In this document: positions 7,623 through 16,990 of the stretch, one piece after another
Numbering within the stretch: the first letter of the stretch is position 1
Layout: each line of letters starts with the position of its first letter
Assembly (NCBI GenBank): GCA_003963305.1
Contig: RXJR01000004.1
Location: 184,562-248,561, forward strand
Direction of reading: 5' to 3'
DNA from: Candidatus Melainabacteria bacterium
GTDB taxonomy: Bacteria; Cyanobacteriota; Vampirovibrionia; Obscuribacterales; Obscuribacteraceae
DNA: 64,000 nt
Notes under the pieces: generated by a model
Database searches by the model: none
The model's input: the letters and a program-made list of their open reading frames with translations, nothing else
Told to the model about the DNA's origin: nothing
Made by a program: the position numbers and the translations under genes

Positions 7623-9215
7623 CTACACAGCACTCTGCTTTAGGCGTCGGGGATCACTTGTCGGCTCCGAATCATCTGCCGTACGAACCGGCAGCGTGAA
7701 TCTGAATGTGGTCATTTTAGCAACACTTGTATCACATTCGATTTGCCCGTTGTGAGACTCGATGATTTGCCTGCACAAGTAAAGACCTAAGCCGCTGCTT
7801 CCCTTATATGACTTGTGCCCAGTGCCGTGCCAATAACGTTCGAATAAATGACTTTTGTCTTCAGGTTTAATACCGATGCCATTGTCTGTGACCTCGAAAA
7901 CTACTGTGTCAGCTTGATTCCTTGCTCTTGCAGTGACAGTCCCACCCTTGCTGAATTTAAGCGAATTGTCAAGAAGATTTGTAATAACGCGGCGAATAGC
8001 AGTGCGATCTGCAAAAACTGAATGCAATTCAGCAGGAAAATCTGAAATAAGTGTCACATTCTGCTCAGCAGCTAGGGCAGCAAGCTCATCAATACAGGTC
8101 ATTGCCAAAAGCTTCAAGTCGACCTCATCGCAGTACAGGGCCTTAGCACCTTCCTCATAGTGATAAATGTCGAGAAGACTCTCAATCATGTGCAGCAGGT
8201 TCTCATTGTTCTTTTTCAGCATTTGCACAAAGCTGACCAGTTCTGGCGAAACGTTGCCATCAATTTTTCCAAGCAGCAAGAGCAAAGCGCGATCGGAGGC
8301 GATAACAGGCGTTTGCAGATCGTGTGCCAATGTAGCAACAAAGTCTTTGCGCTGAAGATCGAGTAAAACACGCTCAGTCACGTCAGTGCCGATAAGAATA
8401 GTGCCTGTAAACTGTTCTCTATTCGAGGTAGGCCATACTGCCAGGTCGCAGTAACGGCTGGTTTCACTCCCGGTGCCTTCATAAACCTGCAAATCATGGA
8501 CAAGATAAGGACGGCTGTTCTCCACAGCTTCTCGCACTGCCGGCGGCAATCCAGGTAAAGCCGTGAAAATGGACTGATTGGCGACATCTTCACTTAATGA
8601 AAATTGATCCGCGAACATTTGATTGGTCTCAATAAAATTATGATTCCTATCAAGTCTGGCGTAGCCCACTGGAGCATGAACAAGAACCGAGCGGATCGCA
8701 CGAGCTTCATTCCGTTCACGCTCAGCCTCCTGCCGCAATCGTTCTTCTGTTGCTTGCAGCTTGGCTGTGTATTCACGTTGCTCCATAGCGCGAATGTGTT
8801 CTGATTGCCGCTTAATTTCTTCAGTCTTTCTGAACAAGTCGACGAACACTGTAACTTTGGAACGCAAAATCTCAGGCGCAAACGGCTTCATGATGTAGTC
8901 GACGGCACCGACGGAATAACCGCGAAAGGCGTCCTGGTCATCGAGAAACATTGCCGTGACGAAAATAATTGGCGTGTGCTTCGATTTTTCTCTTTCACGA
9001 ACAATTCGCGCCACTTCAAAACCGTCCATTTCCGGCATCATGACGTCGAGCAAAATCACTGCGAACTCTTGATCCAGCAAGTATTTAAGCGCTTCTTTAC
9101 CAGACTGCGCTTCGACAAGATTGCATCCAAGTGATCCAAGAGTGGCTTTCAAAACGAGCAGATTTTCAGGGCGATCGTCGACCAGCAGAATATTGATTTT
9201 TTCGCCCGTCGTCAT
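7623..9215 (-). CDS. Receiver-PAS-histidine kinase (hybrid sensor)
   Basis: A 530-residue cytosolic sensor with no membrane segment. An N-terminal receiver (1-125; Asp in VILLDVMMPEMDG, Lys in MKPF) leads into a coiled coil (about 135-185, EEIKRQ to RERNEAR). A PAS domain follows (about 190-310), then HisKA with the phospho-His in ATLAHDLQTP and an intact ATPase domain (N box NLLDNSLKFS, G1 DNGIGI, G2 GSSGLGLYL). The input receiver implies control by another kinase. It is coupled with no gap to the downstream NarL regulator, its likely output. Confidence 0.92.
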   Translation of the reverse strand: MTTGEKINILLVDDRPENLLVLKATLGSLGCNLVEAQSGKEALKYLLDQEFAVILLDVMMPEMDGFEVARIVREREKSKHTPIIFVTAMFLDDQDAFRGYSVGAVDYIMKPFAPEILRSKVTVFVDLFRKTEEIKRQSEHIRAMEQREYTAKLQATEERLRQEAERERNEARAIRSVLVHAPVGYARLDRNHNFIETNQMFADQFSLSEDVANQSIFTALPGLPPAVREAVENSRPYLVHDLQVYEGTGSETSRYCDLAVWPTSNREQFTGTILIGTDVTERVLLDLQRKDFVATLAHDLQTPVIASDRALLLLLGKIDGNVSPELVSFVQMLKKNNENLLHMIESLLDIYHYEEGAKALYCDEVDLKLLAMTCIDELAALAAEQNVTLISDFPAELHSVFADRTAIRRVITNLLDNSLKFSKGGTVTARARNQADTVVFEVTDNGIGIKPEDKSHLFERYWHGTGHKSYKGSSGLGLYLCRQIIESHNGQIECDTSVAKMTTFRFTLPVRTADDSEPTSDPRRLKQSAV

Positions 9216-9303
9216 CGTCGCTCCAAAACAGAAAAAGCTACCGATCGCTCAACGCATCAGCCTGAAATTGCTTAATCTCAGTATAACCTGAAGCAATGGT
9301 CAA

Positions 9304-9615
9304 TTAAATACCGAAAAAAACTGAGACAGAACCATCCAGCCGGCGCTCTACGCGCACACTCTCCACTTTGCGTCCATCGCCCTTGTCGAGTTCGCGAACT
9401 GCCAGTCGCTTCAGTTTTTCGACTATCGAACAAAGCTCAGAGTCAGAGCCTGCAAGAACACCATAATGCAATTTAGCGGCCAACCGTAATGCCTGATCGA
9501 GATTATCGATCTCGTAAATTGCGTTGCCATCCTGGCATGATGACTTTGCTTCACCTGTGAGAAACGCGGATGGCTCCGCCTTTCGCTCGTTACTTCTGTC
9601 ACGATCGAGTGTCAT
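9304..9615 (-). CDS. Small unrecognised cytosolic protein
   Basis: About 103 residues, with GGTGGAG five bases before the preferred ATG at 9615 (an in-frame ATG at 9633 lacks a site). The N-terminus is polar. The rest alternates helix (LDQALRLAAKLHYGVL; ELCSIVEKLKRLAVREL) with a C-terminal beta-rich tail (VESVRVERRLDGSVSVFFGI). No family recognised, and no membrane segment. It lies 88 bases upstream of the hybrid kinase on the same strand and could be cotranscribed with it. Confidence 0.6.
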   Translation of the reverse strand: MTLDRDRSNERKAEPSAFLTGEAKSSCQDGNAIYEIDNLDQALRLAAKLHYGVLAGSDSELCSIVEKLKRLAVRELDKGDGRKVESVRVERRLDGSVSVFFGI

Positions 9616-9964
9616 ATTCACTCCACCTTTCATTGAATTCCACTAAAATATTGGCGAATAAAGCAGTAATTAGTTCCAAATTACTCAAACTGTAGTTTGA
9701 AATAGACACAGTCTGCAAGCCAGTTTTCGTTGACAATAATCCACAAGACATTAATATCAACCCAAAACAGGTCCGCATGACACGAATTTATTAGCAACCA
9801 AATGCGGTCGCACAGAGCCACCAGATTCGGTGCAGCAAGGTCATGCCTGAAAGCCCTCTAATGGTCGCATTTAGCAATGTATACCGGGTATTAGCATGTC
9901 TGCCGCTCGTCTAGTAAGCTATTAGAAGACAGAAGCGCGATCCAATGGAAGTCAATAGTCCTCA
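9616..9964. other. Intergenic region between divergent genes
   Basis: About 350 bases with no convincing gene. It holds a 16-bp palindrome, TCAAACT-GT-AGTTTGA (9685-9700), and distant inverted arms AAATGCG/CGCATTT (9800-9806, 9866-9872). A seven-codon frame (ATG 9945, MEVNSPQ) has its TGA overlapping the GTG start of the kinase gene, which would allow translational coupling. No confident promoter is visible. Confidence 0.5.
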
Positions 9965-12385
9965 GTGAACCTCGAAAACACCGCCAAATCCGTCACCCGA
10001 AAAGCCTGTATCTCTTGCGGGCAGGAGTTTAGCGGGGATACCGCTGTCTGCCCTCATGACGGCACGACATTGACTCCCCTGGTCCAGGAGGACATGGTCG
10101 GCAAAATCATCGGTGAGAAGTACGAAGTGCTCGAAACCATCGGTGGCGGCGGCATGGGCATGATTTACAAAGCCAAGCACATATTGATGAAGCGCATTGT
10201 CGCTATCAAAATGATGCACCCGCAATACGTCTCTTCAGCCTCAAATTTAAAACGATTTCAGCAAGAAGCACAGGCGGCTAGCGCACTCAACCACCCCAAC
10301 ATTCTGGCGGTGTTCGATTTCGGTTTGACGCCTGAGGGCGCGCCTTACCTCGTCATGGACTTCCTCGAGGGCACCAATCTGGCCGAAGTGCTCGATGAAC
10401 TCGGTCTTTTGCCGGCCAGCCGCGCCACCAACATCTTCGCCCAGGCCTGCGCCGGATTAGCTCACGCTCATTCAAAAGGAGTTATCCATCGAGATCTTAA
10501 GCCGGGCAATATCATGCTTGTCGAATTCGATCAGCGCAAAGATTTCGTCAAAATCGTCGACTTCGGCATCGCCAAAGTACTGCCCAGCGGCGACGAAAGC
10601 GAGTCAAGCCATCTGACCGCCACGGGCGAAGTCTTCGGCAGTCCACTTTACATGAGTCCTGAACAGTGCCGCGGTCGTAACCTCGACATCCGCTCGGACA
10701 TCTACTCCCTTGGCTGCGTGATGTATCGGACCCTGACTGGGAGCTCCCCCTTCTTCGGACAAGATCCGATGGAGTGCATGTACAAGCAGGTCAACGAAGC
10801 GCCAAACAAATTTTTCGATGCGAACCCTGACTCGAAGGTTCCAGAAGCGCTGGAAGCGATTGTATTCAAATGCCTTGCGAAGGAACCAGCCGACCGATAC
10901 CAGACAATGCACGAATTAAAAGATGCGTTGCTCGAATTCGCTATCAACACACCAGGGGTGGTGCTTGATCCGGAAGTGTTGGGTTCACTGCAAAGCAGCA
11001 CCACTTTGACACCACTTGTGAAACCAGCTACTCCACTGGAAAACACAAGAGAAATTACCAAACCGCAAAAACAAACCAAACCGCCAAACAACGCAGAACT
11101 GACTCCAGCTAACGCAGCGACCACGCCGTTGCCTTCCTCTGGTCAGGCAGTTGCTGGCTCAGGTGCCGATGCGGGGTCGCAGCCACCAACCTCAGGCACG
11201 GGAGCACAGCAGGGCACTTCTGGTGCAGCAGCGAACGGACAGTCTGGTCAAGCTGGACAGGGTGCCGGACGCTGGACTAGCTCTCACAAAAAACCTGCAC
11301 AACCTGCATGGATGCATTGGGCGCCTATCGCCGCCGCCGTGGTCGTGGTGATAGTCGGTCTGGGCGTCGCCGTCAAGATTGCCAGCAATCGCCCTCAGTC
11401 GACAGGTCAACCAGCTCAACACACAGTTTCATTTGATAACTCCATGGACATCGCGTCCAATTTCTACAACAAAGCCGATTACAGCAGCGCCACTAATCAA
11501 ATTAACGAAACCCTCAAAAGAAATGACTTAACAGACGACCGCAAAGCTGAAGCACTAAACTTGTTGGGCGACATCGAGCGCGAAGCATTTCAATACGATG
11601 GGGCAATTTCAAGCTATCAACAAGTTCTCGACATAGAAAATAAGTCAAAAGAGCCAAAACAAAGTTTTATCGCCCACGCCTTGAATGGGCTTGGTCATAT
11701 CTATACAAAGAAAGGCGAAGTCGGCAAAGCGCGAGAAGCTCTGAACAAGGCACTCAAGATCGACCAAGATTTCAGTGGCGACGACCACATCGAATTTGCA
11801 CGAACATCTTTCGAACTGGGAAATCTCGCTCTCAAGGAAGGCAAAATAGCCGACGCGAAAAAGTATCTGCTCCAGGCAAAACAAATCATCGAGAATGCAA
11901 AAGGTCCAAACGACCCTGAGACCGCCTCTGTCTGCAATGCGCTGGCTCAGGTTTATCAATACGACGGCAAATACAAAGATGCCGAAGCGCTCTATAACAA
12001 AGCCCTGAAGATTCGCACCACGAAGTTGACGCCCGGGAACATCGAAACGGCGGACACGCTGCTTTGCCTGGGCACACTCGATTTTGCCACCCGCAAATAC
12101 GCTTCTGCTGAGTCGCAATTGCAACAGGCTTTATCGATTTACCAGAAGAAGTTTGGTGACAGAAATGAAACCGTGGCGGAAAATCAGTTCTGTCTCGCGG
12201 TTCTCTACGATCAACAGAAACAATACGCAAAAGCCGAACCTTTCTACAAAGGCGCCTACGAAACTCAGAAACAGATTCTTGGAGCAAACAATCCGAAAAC
12301 TTTGAGAACCCAGAAGTATTACGCAAATGTCCTTACGAAATTACGCAAAACAGACCAGGCACAAAAAGTACTATCAGGACAGTGA
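9965..12385 (+). CDS. Zinc-ribbon Ser/Thr protein kinase with C-terminal TPR repeats
   Basis: An 806-residue transmembrane Hanks-type kinase. A short N-terminal zinc-ribbon-like segment (C15xxC18, then CPHDGT at 29-34) precedes the kinase domain (about 52-330): glycine loop GGGGMGMIYKA, Lys82 in VAIKMM, catalytic HRDLKPGN (Asp177), DFG (199-201) and SPLYMSPEQ. All catalytic residues are present. A Pro/Gln/Gly-rich linker leads to one hydrophobic helix (PIAAAVVVVIVGLGVAV), after which at least six TPR-like units fill the extracytoplasmic C-terminus. The start is GTG at 9965. Its 3' end overlaps the penicillin-binding-protein gene, suggesting kinase control linked to cell-wall synthesis. Confidence 0.92.
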   Translation: MNLENTAKSVTRKACISCGQEFSGDTAVCPHDGTTLTPLVQEDMVGKIIGEKYEVLETIGGGGMGMIYKAKHILMKRIVAIKMMHPQYVSSASNLKRFQQEAQAASALNHPNILAVFDFGLTPEGAPYLVMDFLEGTNLAEVLDELGLLPASRATNIFAQACAGLAHAHSKGVIHRDLKPGNIMLVEFDQRKDFVKIVDFGIAKVLPSGDESESSHLTATGEVFGSPLYMSPEQCRGRNLDIRSDIYSLGCVMYRTLTGSSPFFGQDPMECMYKQVNEAPNKFFDANPDSKVPEALEAIVFKCLAKEPADRYQTMHELKDALLEFAINTPGVVLDPEVLGSLQSSTTLTPLVKPATPLENTREITKPQKQTKPPNNAELTPANAATTPLPSSGQAVAGSGADAGSQPPTSGTGAQQGTSGAAANGQSGQAGQGAGRWTSSHKKPAQPAWMHWAPIAAAVVVVIVGLGVAVKIASNRPQSTGQPAQHTVSFDNSMDIASNFYNKADYSSATNQINETLKRNDLTDDRKAEALNLLGDIEREAFQYDGAISSYQQVLDIENKSKEPKQSFIAHALNGLGHIYTKKGEVGKAREALNKALKIDQDFSGDDHIEFARTSFELGNLALKEGKIADAKKYLLQAKQIIENAKGPNDPETASVCNALAQVYQYDGKYKDAEALYNKALKIRTTKLTPGNIETADTLLCLGTLDFATRKYASAESQLQQALSIYQKKFGDRNETVAENQFCLAVLYDQQKQYAKAEPFYKGAYETQKQILGANNPKTLRTQKYYANVLTKLRKTDQAQKVLSGQ

Positions 12386-14645
12386 TGAACCTGTGAATGC
12401 TTTCAAGCCCAAATCAAATCCGGTTATGGCGGGCTTGAAATGGCTTATCCTGATGTTTCTCATCGGTATCCTGGCCTGGATTCTGACCAAAATATCGCTC
12501 GGTATTCCGGCCTTCTCGACACTACCGACGGTGTATGAAGTAGGCAACGGAGTCGCTTTATTCGACCGTTTCAACCACCACATCACCACTGTCTATGCAG
12601 ATAGAGACAGCATTCCCATTCCACTTGCGAAGATGTCTTCGCACATTCGCCACGCCGCCATCGCAGCTGAAGATCATCGCTTCTTTGAACATCACGGTGT
12701 CGACCCATGGGGTGTCACAAGAGCTATCCTGACAAACGTGAAGGCAGGGCACATGCGCCAGGGTGGTTCGACAATCACCCAGCAACTGGTGCGCAATCTC
12801 TATCTTGATCCGCAAGATCGCAGTGCCAAGCGAAAAATCATGGAAGCGCTGCTTTCAGTTGACGTGGAGTTGAATAATTCCAAAAGCAGAATTTTGGAAA
12901 CCTATTTGAACGATATCTACTTCGGCAGAGGTGTTTACGGCATCGAACGTGCGGCCGGCACCTACTTCAACAAACACGCCGGTGCACTCGATATCGGAGA
13001 ATCGGCGTTTCTGGCAGGGTTAATTAGAGCCCCATCCAAAATGAGCGACCCCAGGTACCTTGACGATGCGCTCGACAGACAGCACCAGGTGCTCGACGCT
13101 ATGGCAGAAGAAGGTTTCATCACGCAAGAACAGGCTGATAGCGTCAAAGCCAAGAAGCTTGTTTTCCGCAAAGGTGCAGCACCGACGCAGCCGTATCCAT
13201 ACTATGCAAACTACGTCGTTCAGCTCCTCAAAAATCAATTCTCAGAAACACAGTTGTGGGGCAGCGGTCTGCGAGTCTATACGAACCTGGACCCGGAAGC
13301 GCAAAACGCAGCCGAGAAGGAATTAAATAAGGGTATTGAAACTGCACCGAACGGCATCAGCCAGGGTGCCCTGGTTACAATCAGTGTCAAAGATGGCGGA
13401 GTACTGGCACTGGTCGGCGGAGTCGGTGATTACCGTTTACATCAGTTCAACAGGGCCACCAACCCTCACACGGCAGGATCTTCATTCAAGCCTTTTGTTT
13501 ATCTGACAGGCATCATGGACGATGCTTTGAAACCAGATACGGTGCTTGATGATTTGCCACTGACCATCAATGTCGGTTTTGGGCAACGCTATTCTCCCAA
13601 AAACTTCGATGGTCGGTACCTGGGCAAAATCACTGTCAGAACGGCACTGATGCTGTCCAGAAACCTCTGTTCAATCAGAATCGCACAGGCAGTTGGACCA
13701 GATAAAATCATTGCTACCGCGCGAGCAGCGGGAATCACAAGCCCACTGAACAACGACCTGCCACTGGCGCTGGGCGCGTCAGCCGTTTCACCGCTCGAGT
13801 TAGCTAACGCGTATGCGACGTTAGCTCGCAAGGGCGTTTTCATGCCCTGGCAGATGATTCGACAAATCGATGACAATCAAGGTCACAAACTGCAAGAGAT
13901 TGTTGCGCAGCCCAAATCGGTATTTCCTTCCGAACCTGTTTTGCAGTTGGTCGACATATTGCAAGACGTAGTCAACAAAGGCACCGGCACACTGGCGAGA
14001 TTGCCGAACATTGCAGTAGCCGGAAAAACAGGCACGGCGGACAAAGCACGCGATATATGGTTTGTCGGTTTCACGCCTGACACAGTCACAGCAGTCTGGG
14101 GCGGCAACGACGATTACAGCGAAGTGCGCGGTAACGTAACGGGCGGCACTGTCATGGCGAAAATCTGGCACGATTACATGACGGATTTTTACAAGACCCA
14201 TGAACCGCCTACAGTGGCATTCGACACACCTTCAGTGCCATTTGCAAAGAAGATTTCGCGAGTCAATCCAAGTGTGCTCAAACAAATCGAAGACACTGAA
14301 GCAGGATTGAACGCCAGCGAAAGTTCCAATTCGGGCGACGGTGAACAAGCCGCCAACAGTGAGGCGAACACCAACGGCACTGAAGACGAGCAAGACGGCG
14401 CATATCAAAAGATTCCAGACGCACCTCCGCCGCCGGAAGATCCAAACCAAAAGCCAGTCACCGACGGTCAAACTCATACCGAGCCATTGCAACCACAAGC
14501 GGATGGTCACAAAGAAGAAACGCCGGCTAAGGCACCAGAACCGCAGCAGGAACCTCTCCGCGCCCCGGAAATCCACCAACCAGGGCCCGAGCCTGCCCCG
14601 TCACTCCGTGGCGAAACCCCGACGGCTGCGCCTACTAGCAATTAG
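12327..14645 (+). CDS. Class A penicillin-binding protein (PBP1A-type transglycosylase/transpeptidase)
   Basis: A protein of about 772 residues that polymerises and crosslinks peptidoglycan at the outer face of the inner membrane. One N-terminal membrane helix (WLILMFLIGILAWILT) is followed by the GT51 glycosyltransferase domain (EDHRFFEHHGVDPWG; GGSTITQQLVRNLYL). The transpeptidase domain has SSFK (nucleophile Ser), SRN and KTGT. The C-terminal 130 residues are disordered and rich in Pro, Glu and Gln. The ATG at 12327 would overlap the kinase gene by 59 bases without a clear ribosome site; GTG at 12393 or ATG at 12426 are alternatives that keep the helix. Confidence 0.93.
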   Translation: MSLRNYAKQTRHKKYYQDSDEPVNAFKPKSNPVMAGLKWLILMFLIGILAWILTKISLGIPAFSTLPTVYEVGNGVALFDRFNHHITTVYADRDSIPIPLAKMSSHIRHAAIAAEDHRFFEHHGVDPWGVTRAILTNVKAGHMRQGGSTITQQLVRNLYLDPQDRSAKRKIMEALLSVDVELNNSKSRILETYLNDIYFGRGVYGIERAAGTYFNKHAGALDIGESAFLAGLIRAPSKMSDPRYLDDALDRQHQVLDAMAEEGFITQEQADSVKAKKLVFRKGAAPTQPYPYYANYVVQLLKNQFSETQLWGSGLRVYTNLDPEAQNAAEKELNKGIETAPNGISQGALVTISVKDGGVLALVGGVGDYRLHQFNRATNPHTAGSSFKPFVYLTGIMDDALKPDTVLDDLPLTINVGFGQRYSPKNFDGRYLGKITVRTALMLSRNLCSIRIAQAVGPDKIIATARAAGITSPLNNDLPLALGASAVSPLELANAYATLARKGVFMPWQMIRQIDDNQGHKLQEIVAQPKSVFPSEPVLQLVDILQDVVNKGTGTLARLPNIAVAGKTGTADKARDIWFVGFTPDTVTAVWGGNDDYSEVRGNVTGGTVMAKIWHDYMTDFYKTHEPPTVAFDTPSVPFAKKISRVNPSVLKQIEDTEAGLNASESSNSGDGEQAANSEANTNGTEDEQDGAYQKIPDAPPPPEDPNQKPVTDGQTHTEPLQPQADGHKEETPAKAPEPQQEPLRAPEIHQPGPEPAPSLRGETPTAAPTSN

Positions 14646-14677
14646 ATCACCAGCAAACAGTAGCGGGAAATAGAGCG

Positions 14678-15160
14678 ATGAAAACAAACGCAGCACGGTT
14701 GCTAGACAAACTTAAAATCAGTTACGAACTGAAAGAATATGAAGTAGATCCAGAAGATCTGACTGCGCAGACCGTTGCAAACAAAATTGGATTTCCTTGC
14801 AATCAGGTGTTTAAAACTCTCGCGGCCATCGGCAACAAAAATGGCGTATTGCTGGCTGTGGTACCGGGCGACACTCAACTAGATCTGAAGTCCGTAGCAA
14901 AGATCAGTGGAAATTCAGACGTGAAGCTGGCACCACTGAAAGACGTAGAGAATCTGACTGGTTATATTCGCGGCGGCGTGACCGCTTTAGCCTGCAAAAA
15001 ACCATACCCGGTTTACGTTCATGAAAGTATCACAGAATTCGATCGCATCTCGATTTCAGCTGGGCAGCGCGGCATCCAGATAATAATAAAGCCCCAGGAT
15101 TATATCGATGCCGTCAAAGCAAAGGTAGCTGCAATCGCAAAGGAAGAGCAGACAACCTGA
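14678..15160 (+). CDS. ybaK: Cys-tRNA(Pro)/YbaK-type aminoacyl-tRNA deacylase
   Basis: A 160-residue single-domain YbaK/EbsC protein that hydrolyses mischarged Cys-tRNA(Pro) as a freestanding editing factor. The family features are KxNAARxLDKLKIxYxLxEY at the N-terminus, the basic residue in NQVFKTLAA, VVPGDTQLDLK, the loop GYIRGGVTALACKK, and ISAGQRGIQIIIKPQDY near the end. The length is normal for YbaK. It lies 32 bases after the penicillin-binding-protein gene on the same strand, with GGGAAATAGAG upstream. Confidence 0.92.
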   Translation: MKTNAARLLDKLKISYELKEYEVDPEDLTAQTVANKIGFPCNQVFKTLAAIGNKNGVLLAVVPGDTQLDLKSVAKISGNSDVKLAPLKDVENLTGYIRGGVTALACKKPYPVYVHESITEFDRISISAGQRGIQIIIKPQDYIDAVKAKVAAIAKEEQTT

Positions 15161-15329
15161 TATCCCATCGGATACCGAACTGCAAATGTATACCGAAGGA
15201 CCGTGGAGCTACTGAACAGTAAGTGGATAATAACCACTTCCACTTGTTTAGAGATATACTCAACGATGTCGCCTGGACGACCTTTGCCTTGACTGTCACC
15301 GTAAATACGGTGTCGATTGGAGACTACAT

Positions 15330-16973
15330 ATGTCAATGTCAGTTGAGCTGATTCAAAATGCTTTTCCCCGGTTAAGCGAGGACGAAATGGATTTGCTCGT
15401 GCCTTATGCCAGCTGCGAGCACTTCCAGGATGGCGAGGTGGTTTTTACCGCAGGCAAAGCCGATATGGACATGTTCGTAGTTCGGTCAGGCGAACTGGAA
15501 ATCCTCAATCCACACGAAGCAGATAGTGTGCTCGTCACGCATGAGTCAGGGCAATTTTCCGGCGATATCGACTTACTGACACGCCGCCCCGTAAATGTGA
15601 GCGGCAGAGCGAAAGGCGCGACACACGTAATGCGCGTCAGCAACGAAAGACTGAGGGAAATCCTCAATCGCATGCCTAGATTGTCTGAAACATTGCTCAG
15701 TGCTTTCCAACTGCGCAGAATGCTTCTGGAAAAGAGCAGCAAAATCGGACTGAAGGTCCTCGGTTACGCGCAGTGCAGAGACACCACCGAAGTGCGCGAA
15801 TTTCTTCATAAGAACTTTGTGCCGTTCAGGTTTTATGACGTGATGACAGAGGACGGGAAACGAGTTCATACTGAGCTGGGATTGCCAGATACATTCCCGG
15901 CAGTTGAATGTCGTGATGGAACCTTGCTAATCAAACCGACTTTGCAAGACATCGCCCGCGGTGCCGGAATATGGCAGCATTGCCCGAGCGCAACAACCGA
16001 CTTGATTGTCATCGGCGCAGGTCCTGCCGGCATAACAGCGGCAGTTTATGCCGCATCCGAAGGTCTGGAGACTTTTGTAATCGACAAACTTGGACCGGGC
16101 GGACAGGCTGGTGGCTCTTCTAAGATTGAAAATTTCATCGGCTTTCCATCTGGGCTCTCAGGTACGGAATTAGCCACTCGCGGCGTTTTGCAGATGCTGA
16201 AATTTGGCGCACATCTTGTCGCCCCGGTAAAAGTTTCTAAATTGGCCATCAAAGAGGGCTACAACGGTGTCGATGTAACCATGGATTGTGGTGCAGTCGT
16301 AACCGCCAAAGTGGCTCTGATAGCAGCTGGAGTACGGTGGAAAAAACTGGAAGCGCTCAATGCACATAGATACGAAAGATCTGGAGTCTACTATGCCTGT
16401 ACGAGTATCGAAGCAACACTTCACGATCATGAAGACGTCGCCGTTGTAGGAGCAGGAAACTCTGCCGGACAAGCGGCCATGTTCCTGGCTAATTGCTGTC
16501 CGGGAAGGAAAGTACATCTGGTTGTCCGCGGTGTGCTGGGACCAAGCATGTCTGAGTATTTGCACCAACGTATCCTGCAAGACAAGAATATTGTTGTGCA
16601 CGAAGGCGCCGAGATCAGTGAAGTGCACGGCGATATGCAGATCAAATCGATTAAAATCGTGTCGAAAACTCAAGGCACCTTCGATTTACCAGCTGCGGCC
16701 GTTTTTGTATTTATTGGCGCCGAAGCCGATCACAGCTGGATTCCAGACAGCATCGCGCGAGACGATAAAGGATTCGTGCTAACCGGAGTCGATGCACTCA
16801 ATTCAGGACTCTGGCCTCTGAAAGACCGAACGCCCTGCGTTCTTGAGACTAGCATGCCACGCGTACTAGCTGCAGGCGATATACGTTCCGGAACTACAAA
16901 GCGTGTAGGCTTCGCAGTTGGTGACGGCTCACTGGCAGTTTCGTGCGCTCACAACTTGCTACAAATCGGTTAG
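15330..16973 (+). CDS. Cyclic-nucleotide-binding-like / glutaredoxin-like / thioredoxin-reductase-like fusion
   Basis: A 547-residue cytosolic three-part protein. Residues 1-130 resemble a Crp-type cNMP-binding domain, but the phosphate cassette is altered (FSGDIDLLTRRPVNVS). Residues 145-220 resemble a glutaredoxin/thioredoxin fold with a single cysteine (GYAQCRDTTEV) and a cis-Pro region (TFPAVE). Residues 225-547 form a TrxR-like FAD/NAD(P)H module: GAGPAGITAAVYAA, GPGGQAGGSSKIENF, GAGNSAGQAA and AAGDIRSG. The usual redox CxxC is missing; the site reads ACTSIEA with one cysteine. It is thus probably not a classical thioredoxin reductase. TTGGAGA lies before the ATG. Confidence 0.85.
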   Translation: MSMSVELIQNAFPRLSEDEMDLLVPYASCEHFQDGEVVFTAGKADMDMFVVRSGELEILNPHEADSVLVTHESGQFSGDIDLLTRRPVNVSGRAKGATHVMRVSNERLREILNRMPRLSETLLSAFQLRRMLLEKSSKIGLKVLGYAQCRDTTEVREFLHKNFVPFRFYDVMTEDGKRVHTELGLPDTFPAVECRDGTLLIKPTLQDIARGAGIWQHCPSATTDLIVIGAGPAGITAAVYAASEGLETFVIDKLGPGGQAGGSSKIENFIGFPSGLSGTELATRGVLQMLKFGAHLVAPVKVSKLAIKEGYNGVDVTMDCGAVVTAKVALIAAGVRWKKLEALNAHRYERSGVYYACTSIEATLHDHEDVAVVGAGNSAGQAAMFLANCCPGRKVHLVVRGVLGPSMSEYLHQRILQDKNIVVHEGAEISEVHGDMQIKSIKIVSKTQGTFDLPAAAVFVFIGAEADHSWIPDSIARDDKGFVLTGVDALNSGLWPLKDRTPCVLETSMPRVLAAGDIRSGTTKRVGFAVGDGSLAVSCAHNLLQIG

Positions 16974-16990
16974 CCCTTATCCGCAGTAAA

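Noticed and set aside
9945-9968. Seven-codon leader peptide before the Ser/Thr kinase
   Set aside because: It has only a weak ribosome site; the overlap with the GTG start is noted but the peptide is not called as a gene.
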